Below are positions 51,993-61,069 of a DNA stretch of 64,000 nt, piece after piece. This DNA is from Rhodococcus sp. 06-235-1A. Its GTDB lineage: Bacteria > Actinomycetota > Actinomycetes > Mycobacteriales > Mycobacteriaceae. Position 1 is the first letter of the stretch. Each line of letters starts with the position of its first letter. Position numbers and translations under genes: made by a program. The stretch lies in the NCBI RefSeq assembly GCF_002258785.1, contig NZ_NOYI01000011.1, forward strand, positions 124,001 through 188,000, in the 5' to 3' direction. Under the pieces are notes generated by a model that saw only the letters and a program-made list of their open reading frames with translations, made no database searches and was not told the DNA's origin.

Positions 51993-52032
51993 AGTCCACG
52001 TGGTGTGCGAGGATGGTCGAATTGGCCGGGCA
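51993..52032 (-). pseudogene. Relic of a second mycolyltransferase gene
   Basis: A 40-bp stretch 11 bp after the mycolyltransferase stop repeats 52237-52275 within that gene with one extra base. Read on the minus strand with that base skipped it encodes PGQFDHPRTPVDYLN, matching the gene's PGQFDHPRTPVDYFN, with flanks that differ. It is probably the remnant of a diverged paralog or a recombination scar. Confidence 0.6.
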
Positions 52033-52042
52033 CTCTTGCAGC

Positions 52043-53044
52043 TCACCACGCGTTCAGAGCGGTGAGTATCTGCGGGCGTGCCTTCCACAACTCGGCCGAC
52101 CAATAGGGCCACGAGTGTATTCCCGAATTGAACCTGAACGTGGCATCGATACCGAGGGTCGTCATGCGAATCCGATAAGCCATGGTCTGAGCAAACGACA
52201 AGAATTCCAAACCCATTCCTGTTGCTGTATTGAAATAGTCCACGGGTGTGCGAGGATGGTCGAATTGGCCGGGCAGTCCGTTCCCTGTCGAAACATACAT
52301 CGATAATCCTCGCATTTGTGAGGCTGACACGAATGGATCATTGCGTAACCACGCCTCGTCCCAAGGAAATCCCCACATAGCATCAGAGTTGAACCCACCC
52401 GCATCGAGCATCGACACGCGGATTGCTTCGCGCATACCGATTGCAGACGTATTGAGGTAACCAGAAAGTGAACCAGCAAACCGAAACTGGTCGCGGTGGT
52501 ATGCGGCCAAGGTCATTGCTGCGGTGCCACCCATAGAAGGTCCCATTATGCCGCTGATCGTGCGGTCCACTCCGAAACGCGACAGATACGTCGGCAGTTC
52601 GCTCGTCAAAAACGTTTCCCACTTGTAAGTGCCCTGCTGGTTGTTGAAGTTACTTTTGTTGTACCAGTCGGAATAGAAACTCGACTGTCCACCGACCGGC
52701 ATGACCAATGTCAGATTGTCCCGGGCGAACTGGTCCATTGCGTTGGTCTCGAAGCTCCACGCATTTCTGTCATTACGGGCTCGCAACCCATCGAGAAGGT
52801 ACAGTGACGCTGTTCCGCCTCGTGAAGCCCATCGTACTTGCACCTTGATATCACCCATCGAGGATGGGACCCACAGTTCTTGGTATCCGCCAGCGTCGGT
52901 GTAACGGGCGAGGTTCGTTTCTTGATTTGCATACGCAGGCTGTGATCCGAAGCCTAATGCGAGCATCAATGCCGTTCCGACGATTGTTATAGAGCGCCGC
53001 CAACTCGCAGATCTGGCTGCGAAAAAAGACCTAACGTTTGGCAT
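52043..53044 (-). CDS. Mycolyltransferase (antigen 85-type esterase)
   Basis: A 333-residue secreted alpha/beta hydrolase from ATG 53044 (GGGAGAA upstream). The signal peptide (hydrophobic TIVGTALMLALGFGS) is cleaved near AYAN. Family marks: LYLLDGLRARNDRNAWSFET, VMPVGGQSSFYSDWYN, nucleophile elbow GIMGPSMGGTAAM (S170), late acidic region and the catalytic His in GIHSWPYW (H310). It transfers mycolic acids to trehalose and arabinogalactan; its presence places the organism among mycolic-acid bacteria. Confidence 0.95.
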   Translation of the reverse strand: MPNVRSFFAARSASWRRSITIVGTALMLALGFGSQPAYANQETNLARYTDAGGYQELWVPSSMGDIKVQVRWASRGGTASLYLLDGLRARNDRNAWSFETNAMDQFARDNLTLVMPVGGQSSFYSDWYNKSNFNNQQGTYKWETFLTSELPTYLSRFGVDRTISGIMGPSMGGTAAMTLAAYHRDQFRFAGSLSGYLNTSAIGMREAIRVSMLDAGGFNSDAMWGFPWDEAWLRNDPFVSASQMRGLSMYVSTGNGLPGQFDHPRTPVDYFNTATGMGLEFLSFAQTMAYRIRMTTLGIDATFRFNSGIHSWPYWSAELWKARPQILTALNAW

Positions 53045-53312
53045 ATTGGTATTCTCCCATCGCGACAATTAAGACAGGCTCGGATTCACCCACTCACTTA
53101 TCGTGTTCGGCCGCGGTCTGTTAACGGTTATTTCAGTGATGCACATCCCAATTCGGGCAGTGCCGTGAACGCGAGTCGATTGGTCAAGTTTAACCAGATT
53201 GCGTTTTGTTATTCGATTTCTTTAGGACACCGCACAGGGTCGATAAACCGACATGTGGACGCATGCAATGCTGTGGCAACTCCGCGCACACATGACTTGA
53301 TGCCTCAGTGCA

Positions 53313-53345
53313 AGCACGGGCACCGGCGCTGACGGTGCCCGTGCT
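53313..53345 (-). terminator. 13-bp perfect hairpin, terminator-like
   Basis: AGCACGGGCACCG (53313-53325) and its exact complement (53333-53345) enclose a 7-nt loop, about 105 bp downstream of the 53450 gene's stop on the minus strand. No long U-tract follows, as is common in high-GC actinobacteria. Likely ends the 53450-54019 transcript before the mycolyltransferase promoter. Confidence 0.6.
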
Positions 53346-53449
53346 CGGTTCACGAACGCACGCGTTGGATAATCGCCGCGTCGCGCCGTGCTGTCGGTAT
53401 ACACCCGATTCGGATATTACCGTTCCGTCGTAGAGCTGAGGAAGAGTTG

Positions 53450-54019
53450 TCACATGGAAGGAATTTCCTTGCGACCGGGAACGAAACCAACGTTCATCGT
53501 GCCGATATCACCACGATAAACACGATCTGGGCCCTGCAGAAGAAACGGCCGTGGTAGGTGACGCTGACGATCGGTGATGCCGCAGGTTCCTATGCCGAGG
53601 TAGAAGCCTTCACGGATTCGACGAATCTCGTCGACCATGTTGATCCGGCCACAGATCGAGTTGAAGGCCCGATAGATCAACGTGTACGCAGGCTTCTGAT
53701 CATAGCGAGACGGTGCCATCTGTGTCAGCATCGGATTTCGCTGTACGATTTGGTTCGACCGACGAAAAGTATTGTATCCGCGACCTGTTGCGCGGTCCAC
53801 GGGTCGGAATGCCTTAGCTTGCCACGGGGCCAGTGGGTTTCCCACCGAAACGGCACCCAGCGCAGAAGCGAATACGTTCGGTTGTGCAAGTAGCGTCGCC
53901 GGGTACTCGCCGTTCATTTCTTCGATGGTGGGACTTCCCAGAGTGGCGAACAACACGAGTAGTTGCTCGGTGCTGCTCTGCTTCAAAGCGTCGACCGATA
54001 TAGCACTGTTCATAGCCAT
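53450..54019 (-). CDS. Conserved hypothetical protein
   Basis: A 189-residue soluble protein with no signal. Helical N-terminus (STEQLLVLFATLGSPTIEEM, NGEYPATLL), then a beta-rich part: QAKAFRPVDRATGRGYNTFR, KPAYTLIYRAFNSICGRINM, VDEIRRIREGFYLGIGTCGI and PRPFLLQGP. The pattern NGEY...AFRP...YNTFRR...Y.AFN...VDEIRR...YLGIGT resembles mycobacterial proteins of unknown function that bind a lipid-like ligand in a beta-barrel. The start ATG 54019 has only a weak ribosome-binding site. No close neighbours on its strand. Confidence 0.6.
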   Translation of the reverse strand: MAMNSAISVDALKQSSTEQLLVLFATLGSPTIEEMNGEYPATLLAQPNVFASALGAVSVGNPLAPWQAKAFRPVDRATGRGYNTFRRSNQIVQRNPMLTQMAPSRYDQKPAYTLIYRAFNSICGRINMVDEIRRIREGFYLGIGTCGITDRQRHLPRPFLLQGPDRVYRGDIGTMNVGFVPGRKEIPSM

Positions 54020-54193
54020 CCCCGATGTTGGTCCGGCAATCGAATCGATACCGGTGAAGTCGTACGTTACGCGGTATAGGTTGCGGAAATATCCATGATG
54101 AATGGCCAGTGGACGATCATGTGACGCTGGATGGTCGGCCCCCCGGGGCTGTGCGGTGGGCGGAGCGGATCGGATGGACGTCGATCGGTGCAG

Positions 54194-55546
54194 TCAGCGA
54201 CCGGGGACCGAAACAGGTTCGGTGCAACTGGGCAAAGGGTCCACCAGTGAGCACTGCGCGGGCGCTCTCGTGGGGCGGTAGTCAGCTCCGACGCCGTTGT
54301 TCGCGATCACCTCTCGATAGGCGGGGACTGCAGCCGTCGGACGCCGCGAGAGGGTGGGGTCGGACTGGACGTCGACCGCGTACAGGCCCATTCGAGGTGT
54401 GTAACTGCCCCACTCGTAGTTGTCCGTCAAACTCCAGTAGTTGTAACCGACGACATTCATACCGTCCATTTTGGCTCGTTGCACCCAGTACACGCTGTCG
54501 CGCAGCGCGTCGTCGGATCGATACCCGTCGGGCCGCGAACCACCTTCTGTGTACAAGCCTGTCTCGACGATGAACAGCGGCAGGTTGGGAAACTTTTTCG
54601 AGTAGTGGCGTAGGGCGTAGTAGACGCCCTCCGGCTCGGTCGGCGCGTTCCACATCTCGGCCGTCAGCAGCGGCTCGACAAGGTTCGGATTCTGCACGGA
54701 CAGACCGACATAATAATCGATTCCCACGAAATCAAGCTTATCTGCCACCTTATCGATGAATTGAGTGTCGAGCGCAGCGTTGATTCCGGGAATGTATGCG
54801 ACATTACTCGAGACCATAGCGCCCGGCTGCGCGAGGTGGATGTGATCGTAAATTGCATTGTGCGCTTGCGACAGTCGATCGAACATCATCGGAATGTCAG
54901 CCACTCCGATGCCCCCGAACCGAGCTTCTTGAACGGTGTACGAGGTGGGTTCGTTGATGGTTATCCATATCGGGTTGTACGGCGCGAAGCGGTCGACGAC
55001 CTTGGTTGCGTTTGCGAGCCAGTCGGCGACCATGCTCGGGTTCTTCCAGCCGCCACGGTCGACCTCCCATCCGGGGTATACCCAGTGATCGAGCGTAATC
55101 ATTGGTTGCATGCCAGCATCGACGATGGTCTGGACAACGCTGTCGTAGAATGCGAGCCCAGATTCATCCCATGACTCTGGCGTCGGTTGCACACGGGACC
55201 ACTCGACGCTTATCCGGTACACCTTGGTGCCGAGACCTGCGGCCAACTGAATGTCTTCCCGGTACCGGTTGAAGAAATCGACCGTGTCGCCAATGGGTTC
55301 TTCCGTCAACCCTCGATCGACGTACCGTGTCCAGTTGCTGTCGCGCGCCGTGCCCTCGGATTGAAATCCTGACGACGCCGTGCCCCACATGAAATCCGGT
55401 CCGAATTCTGATGCGGACGATACCTGCTCGGGCGCTTCGGCCTGCGCGGGCGCTACGACCAGGAACGCCGCTGCTGCGGCAACGACAGGTACGAGGAGAC
55501 GAGTCAATCGCCGGCGGTAACCGCCCGGGTGAAACGTTGGGTGCAT
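54194..55546 (-). CDS. Secreted GH1 beta-glycosidase
   Basis: A 450-residue GH1-fold enzyme starting at ATG 55546 with AAGGAA upstream and a signal peptide (LVPVVAAAAAFLVVAPAQA). GH1 signatures: FMWGTASSGFQSEG near the mature start, KVYRISVEWSRVQP, acid/base E199 in WITINEPTSY, and nucleophile E328 in LFIVETGLYTEGG, followed by YWSLTDNYEWGSYTPRMGLY. Catalytic residues are intact. Export is less common for GH1 and suggests extracellular hydrolysis of glycosides; trehalose-lipid or plant glycosides are possible but unproven. Confidence 0.92.
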   Translation of the reverse strand: MHPTFHPGGYRRRLTRLLVPVVAAAAAFLVVAPAQAEAPEQVSSASEFGPDFMWGTASSGFQSEGTARDSNWTRYVDRGLTEEPIGDTVDFFNRYREDIQLAAGLGTKVYRISVEWSRVQPTPESWDESGLAFYDSVVQTIVDAGMQPMITLDHWVYPGWEVDRGGWKNPSMVADWLANATKVVDRFAPYNPIWITINEPTSYTVQEARFGGIGVADIPMMFDRLSQAHNAIYDHIHLAQPGAMVSSNVAYIPGINAALDTQFIDKVADKLDFVGIDYYVGLSVQNPNLVEPLLTAEMWNAPTEPEGVYYALRHYSKKFPNLPLFIVETGLYTEGGSRPDGYRSDDALRDSVYWVQRAKMDGMNVVGYNYWSLTDNYEWGSYTPRMGLYAVDVQSDPTLSRRPTAAVPAYREVIANNGVGADYRPTRAPAQCSLVDPLPSCTEPVSVPGR

Positions 55547-56331
55547 TGCGCTGATTCCTTGGTGAAAGTGGGTCGTTGGCGAGCATGGTGAGCAGCCTTG
55601 GGGTGACGGTATGACACACCCTATACGTTGTAGGTGACGGAATGTAAGTCCTGTGGTCTACTATTCCATGTGGCTATCGCATCGCGCTCACTGCTTCCTC
55701 GTCTGCCGGCAACACGCCGAATACGGGGGACGAGATCACGCAATGTCGGTGCCGATCGCTGCAGTACGAGGTCGAAATCCGTGACTGGTGTCGGGCGCGG
55801 CAGGAGTGCCGTTCCGACCAACTCGGAGTCCTGAGCGCTCCTGCTGACTCTGTCGGGGGCAGCAGGGGTGTGGATTGTGGATTTCCTTGGGCGTTCGAGG
55901 GCGGGGGCGCTCGGTTGTCGACAGCGGTGAACAGTAGATTTCGCACTTGGTTCGGCAGAGAATGATGTCACATCCAATTTGCTCCACAACGGAGCATTTA
56001 CATCGAACGGCGGATGGAAGTCGCATCGACGTCGCGGGAGGGAGGCGAGCGACGTTTTCAGGCATAGCCGTCCGTATGTGGGCAGTAAGCACAACATCTG
56101 CTGGCGGCTGTCGGCGATGGATCAAGCAGTTCGACGAAAAACATGCTGCAGCCTCGTTTCAAGGCCGCCGCATAGAGGTGGCACTTCCAACTGCTACACG
56201 ACTCATGTCGTAGGACAGAGCATGTGTTTCCGACGGTGGCCGCCGTCGCACGGTGCTTACTTTCGCCGGTATCGAGCCTTGATCCTTAGTTGCGTTGGAT
56301 GGCTGAGTACTCGTAGATCGGTGTCCGGCGG
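55547..56331. other. No supported gene
   Basis: About 785 bp between the GH1 gene and the SRPBCC gene. ORFs up to 158 residues exist on both strands but lack domains and ribosome-binding sites. A minus-strand stretch near 55640-55830 (DSELVGTALLPRPTPVTDFD, LVLQRSAPTLRDLVPRIRRV) looks coding-like and may be a remnant. Confidence 0.35.
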
Positions 56332-56808
56332 CTATTTCGGGCCGGGTGCGAACCGTGCTTCGAGCTCACGCAGAGTGTTTTCGATCGCGGCGGCATTGAG
56401 GGTGGGCCATCGAAACAGCTTCAGCATGAGAGGCAACTTTGCGTCACCGTAGTCCCACGTTTCGGTGACGCGGGTAATGGTGGGTGTCACCGGCTCGAAC
56501 TCCCACCGCCAACGCTGGCCGAGGCTGTGTTGCCACTCGATGGTCTGGTTGGTCTCGAACTCGGTCACTGTCAAGGTGCTGGTGTAATTGTTGCGGTACT
56601 TGCGCATCCCGACCCTGAATACCGCGTCCGTGCTGAGGCGGTGGGGGCCGGATACCGGAGTATCGCGAACAGTTCCCGACCCGTCCAGTTCGGGGCGACG
56701 GTGCGGATCGGCAACGAGGTCGAAGATCTGGTGCGCCGGTGCCGCGATCGTCGCCTGCCGCGATACCGCGGTGCCGCCGGCATCGACGACAGTGATCGAG
56801 GTGTTCAT
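56332..56808 (-). CDS. SRPBCC (polyketide cyclase/START-like) protein
   Basis: From ATG 56808 a 158-residue START-like domain: RQATIAAPAHQIFDLVADPHRRPELD, GTVRDTPV, FRVGMRKYRNNYTSTLTVTEFETNQTIEWQH, WRWEFEPVTPTITRVTETWDYGDAKLPL and a C-terminal helix NAAAIENTLRELEARF. These domains bind hydrophobic ligands. The upstream SDR frame runs into it with no stop, so it is either a fusion or, more likely, a neighbour whose SDR stop was lost in the decaying gene. No strong ribosome-binding site is seen at 56808. Confidence 0.75.
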   Translation of the reverse strand: MNTSITVVDAGGTAVSRQATIAAPAHQIFDLVADPHRRPELDGSGTVRDTPVSGPHRLSTDAVFRVGMRKYRNNYTSTLTVTEFETNQTIEWQHSLGQRWRWEFEPVTPTITRVTETWDYGDAKLPLMLKLFRWPTLNAAAIENTLRELEARFAPGPK

Positions 56809-57640
56809 GTGTGCCGCCCCGCTTTCGCCGGCGGCAATGGCCACGGGTGCCCATTCCTTCGACTGCTCGAGTCGCGCGCTGTAGACGTGCGGGACGTAGT
56901 CGACACCGAGTCGGCCCAGAAATGCCCGCAAGGGCGGGTCGTCGCTGTCGACGATGCTCAGTAGCGCCTCGCCGACTCCGTCGGGTGTCGCGCTGACGGT
57001 GTTCCCGCCTTGCTCCTGCTGCTGTGCGCGCATGTCGTCGTAGGCGGGTATCGGGTCTGCATATACAGCCGACGAGCTACCGACTTCGGTGGAGAAAGAT
57101 CCGGGCTCGAGCAATGTCACTTTGATCCCGAAACCTGCAACCTCCTGAGACAACGCATCACTGAACCCCTCCACTGCCCATTTGCTGGCGTTGTATGCCC
57201 CGTAGTCGGCGAAAGGCAAGTACCCCACCCACCGATGAGACTTGAATGATGTGGCCGGACCGTTGCTCTCGCATGATGGGCACAACGTGCTGGGTTACGT
57301 GCGCGACGCCGAAGAAATTGGTCTAGAGTTGATCGCGCAGTTGTTGTTGACTGGTTTCTTCGACAGCGCCGTTGAACCCGTACCCCGCGTTGTTCACGAC
57401 GACGTCGATCCGCCCGAACCTCTTGTGCACGTCCGCTATCGCCGCGCCCACGGCAGTACGGTCGGTGACGCCGAGTTCGATCGGATGTACCAGATCGCCG
57501 TAGGTCTCGATGAGGTCGGCGAGCGAAGCGACGTTTCGCGCGGTAGCTGCGACTTGGTCCCCTCGCTCCGAAGCAGTCTGGACAAATTGTCTACCGAAGC
57601 CTTTCGACTTTCCCGCGGTGCGCGCCGAACTGATCGACAT
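56809..57640 (-). pseudogene. SDR oxidoreductase, broken at three places
   Basis: The first frame (57640 leftward) has GKSKGFGRQFVQTASERGDQ, RIDVVVNNAGYGFNGAVEE and LRDQL, then an amber codon at 57323 in place of Gln (next residues TNFFGV continue the family pattern). The same frame goes on to SGHIIQVSSVGG, where one extra G (GGTGGGG near 57235) shifts it. The other frame completes YLPFADYGAYNASKWAVEGFSDALSQEV with catalytic Tyr and Lys. The first beta strand before the glycine loop is replaced by unrelated codons at the junction with the divergent TetR gene. Clearly non-functional. Confidence 0.85.
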
Positions 57641-58181
57641 AGGTATCGATTTGTTTTCGAAACAGGGCTACCAGCAGACGAAGGTCGAAGAGATTGCCGT
57701 CGCGGCGGGAATGTCCGAGCGTTCGTTCTTTCGCTATTTCTCATCCAAGGACGACCTGGTGATGGGTAAGTTCGAGGACATGGACGATCGCATGGCGGAG
57801 CTTTTCGCGGCACTGCCCGACAGCGAACCGATCTGGGTCTCGCTCGAACATGTGCTTCGTGACATCGCCGTCGGAGGTGGGCAGGGAGCCCACGATTCCG
57901 CTGACCTCGCAATCGATCGGATCGTGCGGAGCACCCCGAGTTTGACGGCTCGATACCTGGACAAGATGTCTCAGATGCAGCGTCCATTGATCGCCGCTGT
58001 TCGTGCGCGACTCGATTCGTCTCCAGGAGATCCCCGCCCTGCTGCCATCGTGGGGGCCGCGTTCGCCTGCGGCATGGCTGCACAACAGGTGTGGATCGAA
58101 ACCGACTACGCCGACACCTTTGAACACGTCTTGGCGCAATCGATGGCCGCAGTAGGACCTAGCTCCCACCTCGTACCGTGA
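57618..58181 (+). CDS. TetR-family regulator, possibly 5'-truncated
   Basis: TetR repressor with HTH VRAELIDIGIDLFSKQGYQQ, TKVEEIAVAAGMSERSFFRYFSSKDDL and a helical ligand domain ending FEHVLAQSMAAVGP. The only plausible start with no extra residues is GTG 57618; it has no ribosome-binding site. The longer frame from 57510 translates the opposite strand of the broken SDR and is not believable. Normal TetR proteins have a short Arg-rich lead before this helix, so the gene's front seems lost by deletion. About 187 residues remain, perhaps still functional if translated. Confidence 0.75.
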   Translation: MRAELIDIGIDLFSKQGYQQTKVEEIAVAAGMSERSFFRYFSSKDDLVMGKFEDMDDRMAELFAALPDSEPIWVSLEHVLRDIAVGGGQGAHDSADLAIDRIVRSTPSLTARYLDKMSQMQRPLIAAVRARLDSSPGDPRPAAIVGAAFACGMAAQQVWIETDYADTFEHVLAQSMAAVGPSSHLVP

Positions 58182-58769
58182 TCGGCAGTGCTCGATTTCA
58201 ACTGAGGTGCGGCCGATGAGGTGGAGGCGGGGCCCCTCGACTCGCCTAATGGCTTTAACGAGTGATGTCCCTTGTGAGCAGCGACCCCAACTGCGCCTGG
58301 GAGCTTGCCGAGGGACATCACGACCCGACGACGAACGCCAGGGTGAGCGAGAAGGTTGGCAGTTGCTCGCCAATGCGATTCCAGCACGGTCGATGTCGGT
58401 GCCGGATCTCGTGCGACCGCGCGGTGACGTCGGCGCTGCGCCTTCGAGAACCATGCGGCTCGACGGGAAATCCGTTGCTGCACAGAGGGACCCCGAGAAC
58501 CGTGCACGTCGCCGGTAGCCGACCGGCTTCATCGATACCGCCCGGGATCGCGATCGGGGGATACCGGCCGTGACCGTGGTGTGGTTCGGCCGCGGCGTCG
58601 GCGGCCTGGGAACCGCGTCGAGGTCGAGAGTGGCTCGACTTCCGCTCGCATGACGCGATTGCATGTCGGTGATGAGCTCGACAGCAAAGGCGGGAATGGA
58701 CCGGCAGCTCGAAAGAATCTGACTGCCGACCAGAAATCTGGACGCCTGGCGTCACCCGGATCGCTTTTT

Positions 58770-58803
58770 GCTGACATGTCAGCTATATTGCCGACAGGCC
58801 TGT
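58770..58803. promoter_or_regulatory. Two palindromes around a -10-like box
   Basis: GCTGACATGTCAGC (58770-58783, perfect 14 bp) and ACAGGCCTGT (58794-58803, perfect 10 bp) flank TATATT at 58785-58790. The arrangement looks like a repressed promoter pointing right toward the SDR pseudogene at 59023. The TetR gene ending at 58181 is a candidate binder. Confidence 0.55.
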
Positions 58804-58890
58804 AAGGCGTGTACGTCGACGATCGGAAGAACACTGACGACAGGGGTATCACTGCCAATGCCGCGATGATGAATAACCCCGGAATCACCA

Positions 58891-58918
58891 CCAACCGAAC
58901 CCTTTTCGGTTCGGTTGG
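58891..58918. repeat. 11-bp perfect hairpin
   Basis: CCAACCGAACC (58891-58901) and GGTTCGGTTGG (58908-58918) enclose CTTTTC. It lies in a ~200-bp leader between the palindromic promoter and the SDR pseudogene. Could be an attenuator-like or terminator hairpin on either strand. Confidence 0.55.
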
Positions 58919-59022
58919 CATCTGCACCGAGCCGTGGATGCGGATAACGATGGAGACGGAGCACGTGAGTGCGCCGGATCGAAGTTCGAAAAGTCCACAA
59001 CTCATCGAGGAGCAACAAAACC

Positions 59023-59901
59023 ATGCAAGCACGTAAAAAGTCACTGATCACAGCTGGCACCGGTGGATCGGACTCGAAACAGCACTCGGCCTTGCCCGTG
59101 TAGGGCATGCGGTGACGGTGGTCGGCCGAGACGCTGGTCGCGGCGAGGCAGCCGTGACACGGATCAGGTCCGAGGTGCCCGGAGCAGAGGTCCGATTTGC
59201 CCAGGCCGACATGTCCTCGATCAACGACGTCCCAGCGTTGGGAGCCAGTATCGCCGCGGAGGGTCCGTTGGATGTGCTGGTCAACAACGTCGGCGGAATG
59301 TACGTGGACCGTTTGGAGACAAAGGACGGCATCGAACGGAGCCTGATGCTGAACCACATTGCGCCGATGATCCTGACCGACGCACTGATAGGGGTGCTCA
59401 CCCGAGCGGCCCCGAGCCGGATCGTGAACATCACTTCAGCGGCTATCAGCGCATCGTCGATGGACTTCGCCGATATCGATGCTGTGGGCCCGTACTACGG
59501 AATGGCCGTCACCGGCAGAGCGAAAGCGATGCATCTGGTGCACACCAACGATCTGGCTGAAAAATTGAAAGTCAACGGCATCTCGGTGATCGCTGCCGAT
59601 CCCGGAGGTGCGGCGACATCGAATGCTGCGGAGATGGAGGTCGAGATGCTTCCACCTCCGTTCCGGCCGTACTGGGACGTGATTTCGGCGGGCGTACAGG
59701 GTTCGGTGGCGGACGCCGCACAGTCGGTCGTATTTGCTGCGACCAACCCATCCCTCGATGGTAGAACAGGTGGTCGAGGTCGGTTCGGATTGCACCGTCG
59801 GAATGGCACTGGCCTCTCAGATCGATTCCGATTCGACTGCGGCAGCGAGGAGGCTGGCCGAACGCCTGCGTGCACTCTGGGTGGACACCGCAGGCCACTG
59901 A
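59023..59901 (+). pseudogene. SDR oxidoreductase with two frameshifts
   Basis: ATG 59023 follows GAGGAG. MQARKKSLITAGTGG leads into a 1-base deletion near 59065 (GGTGGATCGG; an added A restores IGLETALGLARVGHAVTVVGRD). The central frame is intact: DVLVNNVGGMY, RIVNITSAA, then PYYGMAVTGRAKAMHL where the usual YxxSK region reads YYGMAVTGRAK. A second shift near 59765 moves the C-terminus to another frame (CTVGMALASQIDSDSTAAAR, RLAERLRALWVDTAGH). The second SDR in this area with indels. Confidence 0.8.
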
Positions 59902-59956
59902 CCATCGGGCTTCAGCATGAGGTGCCAGTCGTTCAGAGATCGGCCGCGTCATGTCA

Positions 59957-61035
59957 CTAGTGGTCCGCGTTTGAAGTTGTTGGGCGGTTGGCCTTCTTCA
60001 AGATCTGCTCCGCAGTTTTGGTCCAGACGAATGGCTGAGCGCGTGGGTTCCAGCCGTTGATGAACGCACGAATCTTGGCGGTGAGATCACGGACGTTGCG
60101 GAAGGTTCCGCGATGGATCGCTTGTCGTTCGATGATCCCGAACCAGACCTCCACCAGATTCATCCACGACGCCGAAGTGGGCGTGAAATGCACTGTGATG
60201 CGCGGATTGTCGGCTAGCCACTCTCGTACCTCCTGCTTCTTGTGCGTGGCGTAGTTGTCCATCACCAAGTGAAGCTCCTGACCCGGGTAAGCCCGCGCGA
60301 CGTGTTTGAGGAACACCAGAAATTCTTGATGACGGTGACGCGGTTTGCAGATTCCGGTGACCTTGCCGGTCGCCACCTCAAGTGCCGCGAACAGTGTCGT
60401 CGTGCTGTTGCGGACGTAGTCGTGGGTCTGTCGCTCGGGTATCCCGATCTGCATCGGCAACGTCGGTGCGGTGCGGTCCAACGCCTGAATCTGCGACTTC
60501 TCATTCACGCACAACACGATCGCGTTCTCGGGCGGTTCGAGATAGAGGCCGACGATGTCGGTGACTTTCGCGACCAACTCCGGATCGGTCGAGAACTTGA
60601 ATGTCTCACTGCGCCATGGCTGAACGCCGTGCTCCCGCCACACCCGCGCGACGGTAGCGTGCCCGATCTTCAAATGATCGGCGAGCAATCTCGAACTCCA
60701 TGCGTGACGCCGTACTTCGCCGGTGGCGGCGTCAACGTCACCGAGATCAAATTCTCGCGGTCGAGGGTGCGAAGCCGACCCGAGCGCTCTTCATCGAACA
60801 GTCTGTCGACCCCGAACTGCTCGTACCGCGCGCGCCAATTGATCACCGTCTGACGCGAAATCGAGAACCGCCGCGCGATCTCCGCATGTGCCACGCCATC
60901 GGCGGCCAGCAGAACGATCCTCGCGCGCTGGACCAACCCGGCCTTCGCCGTCGTCGATCGCACCCACTTCTCGAGCTGGGCACGGTCGGGATCGGCAATC
61001 AACAACGGTGCGGCGCGCATTAGTAATTCAACCAA
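59957..61035 (-). pseudogene. IS630 transposase in two frames, catalytic Asp changed to Asn
   Basis: The first ORF (61035-60670) has the helix-turn-helix part: KAGLVQRARIVLLAADGVAH, AEIARRFSISRQTVINWRARY, then LTPPPAKYGVTH. The second (60688-59957) has ADHLKIGHATVARVWREHGV, LCVNEKSQIQALDRT, HLVMDNYATHK and NLVEVWFGIIER. A -1 shift at ACGCATGG joins them. IS630 enzymes use D-D-E/D; the second D and the E are present, but the first (usually CVDEKS) reads CVNEKS at codon 60503-60505. The stop TAG at 59957 uses the TA of the target duplication. Likely inactive. Confidence 0.8.
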
Positions 61036-61069
61036 ATACGATCGCCCAACTACTTCAGGCGCGCCGCAC
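59960..61069 (-). mobile_element. IS630-family insertion sequence, 1110 bp
   Basis: Boundaries are set by terminal inverted repeats: about 26 of 34 positions match between the left end (starting near CTAGTG at 59957) and the reverse complement of the right end (ending CACTAG at 61067-61072), and each end abuts a TA (59958-59959 and 61070-61071), the target duplication of IS630 elements. It inserted about 57 bp after the SDR pseudogene. It encodes two overlapping transposase ORFs. Confidence 0.85.

Noticed and set aside
57242-57769. Plus-strand ORF of 175 residues
   Set aside because: Translates the opposite strand of the broken SDR and another frame of the TetR gene; no family pattern.
58809-59036. 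Plus-strand 75-residue ORF after the palindromic promoter
   Set aside because: Well placed for transcription, but without a ribosome-binding site or domain; more likely leader DNA of the SDR pseudogene.
58529-59044. Minus-strand ORF of 171 residues with one hydrophobic stretch
   Set aside because: The hydrophobic part (RLVVIPGLFIIAALAVIP) looks like a membrane helix, but the rest is Arg/Ser/Pro-rich shadow, it covers the palindromic promoter and hairpin, and no ribosome-binding site is seen.
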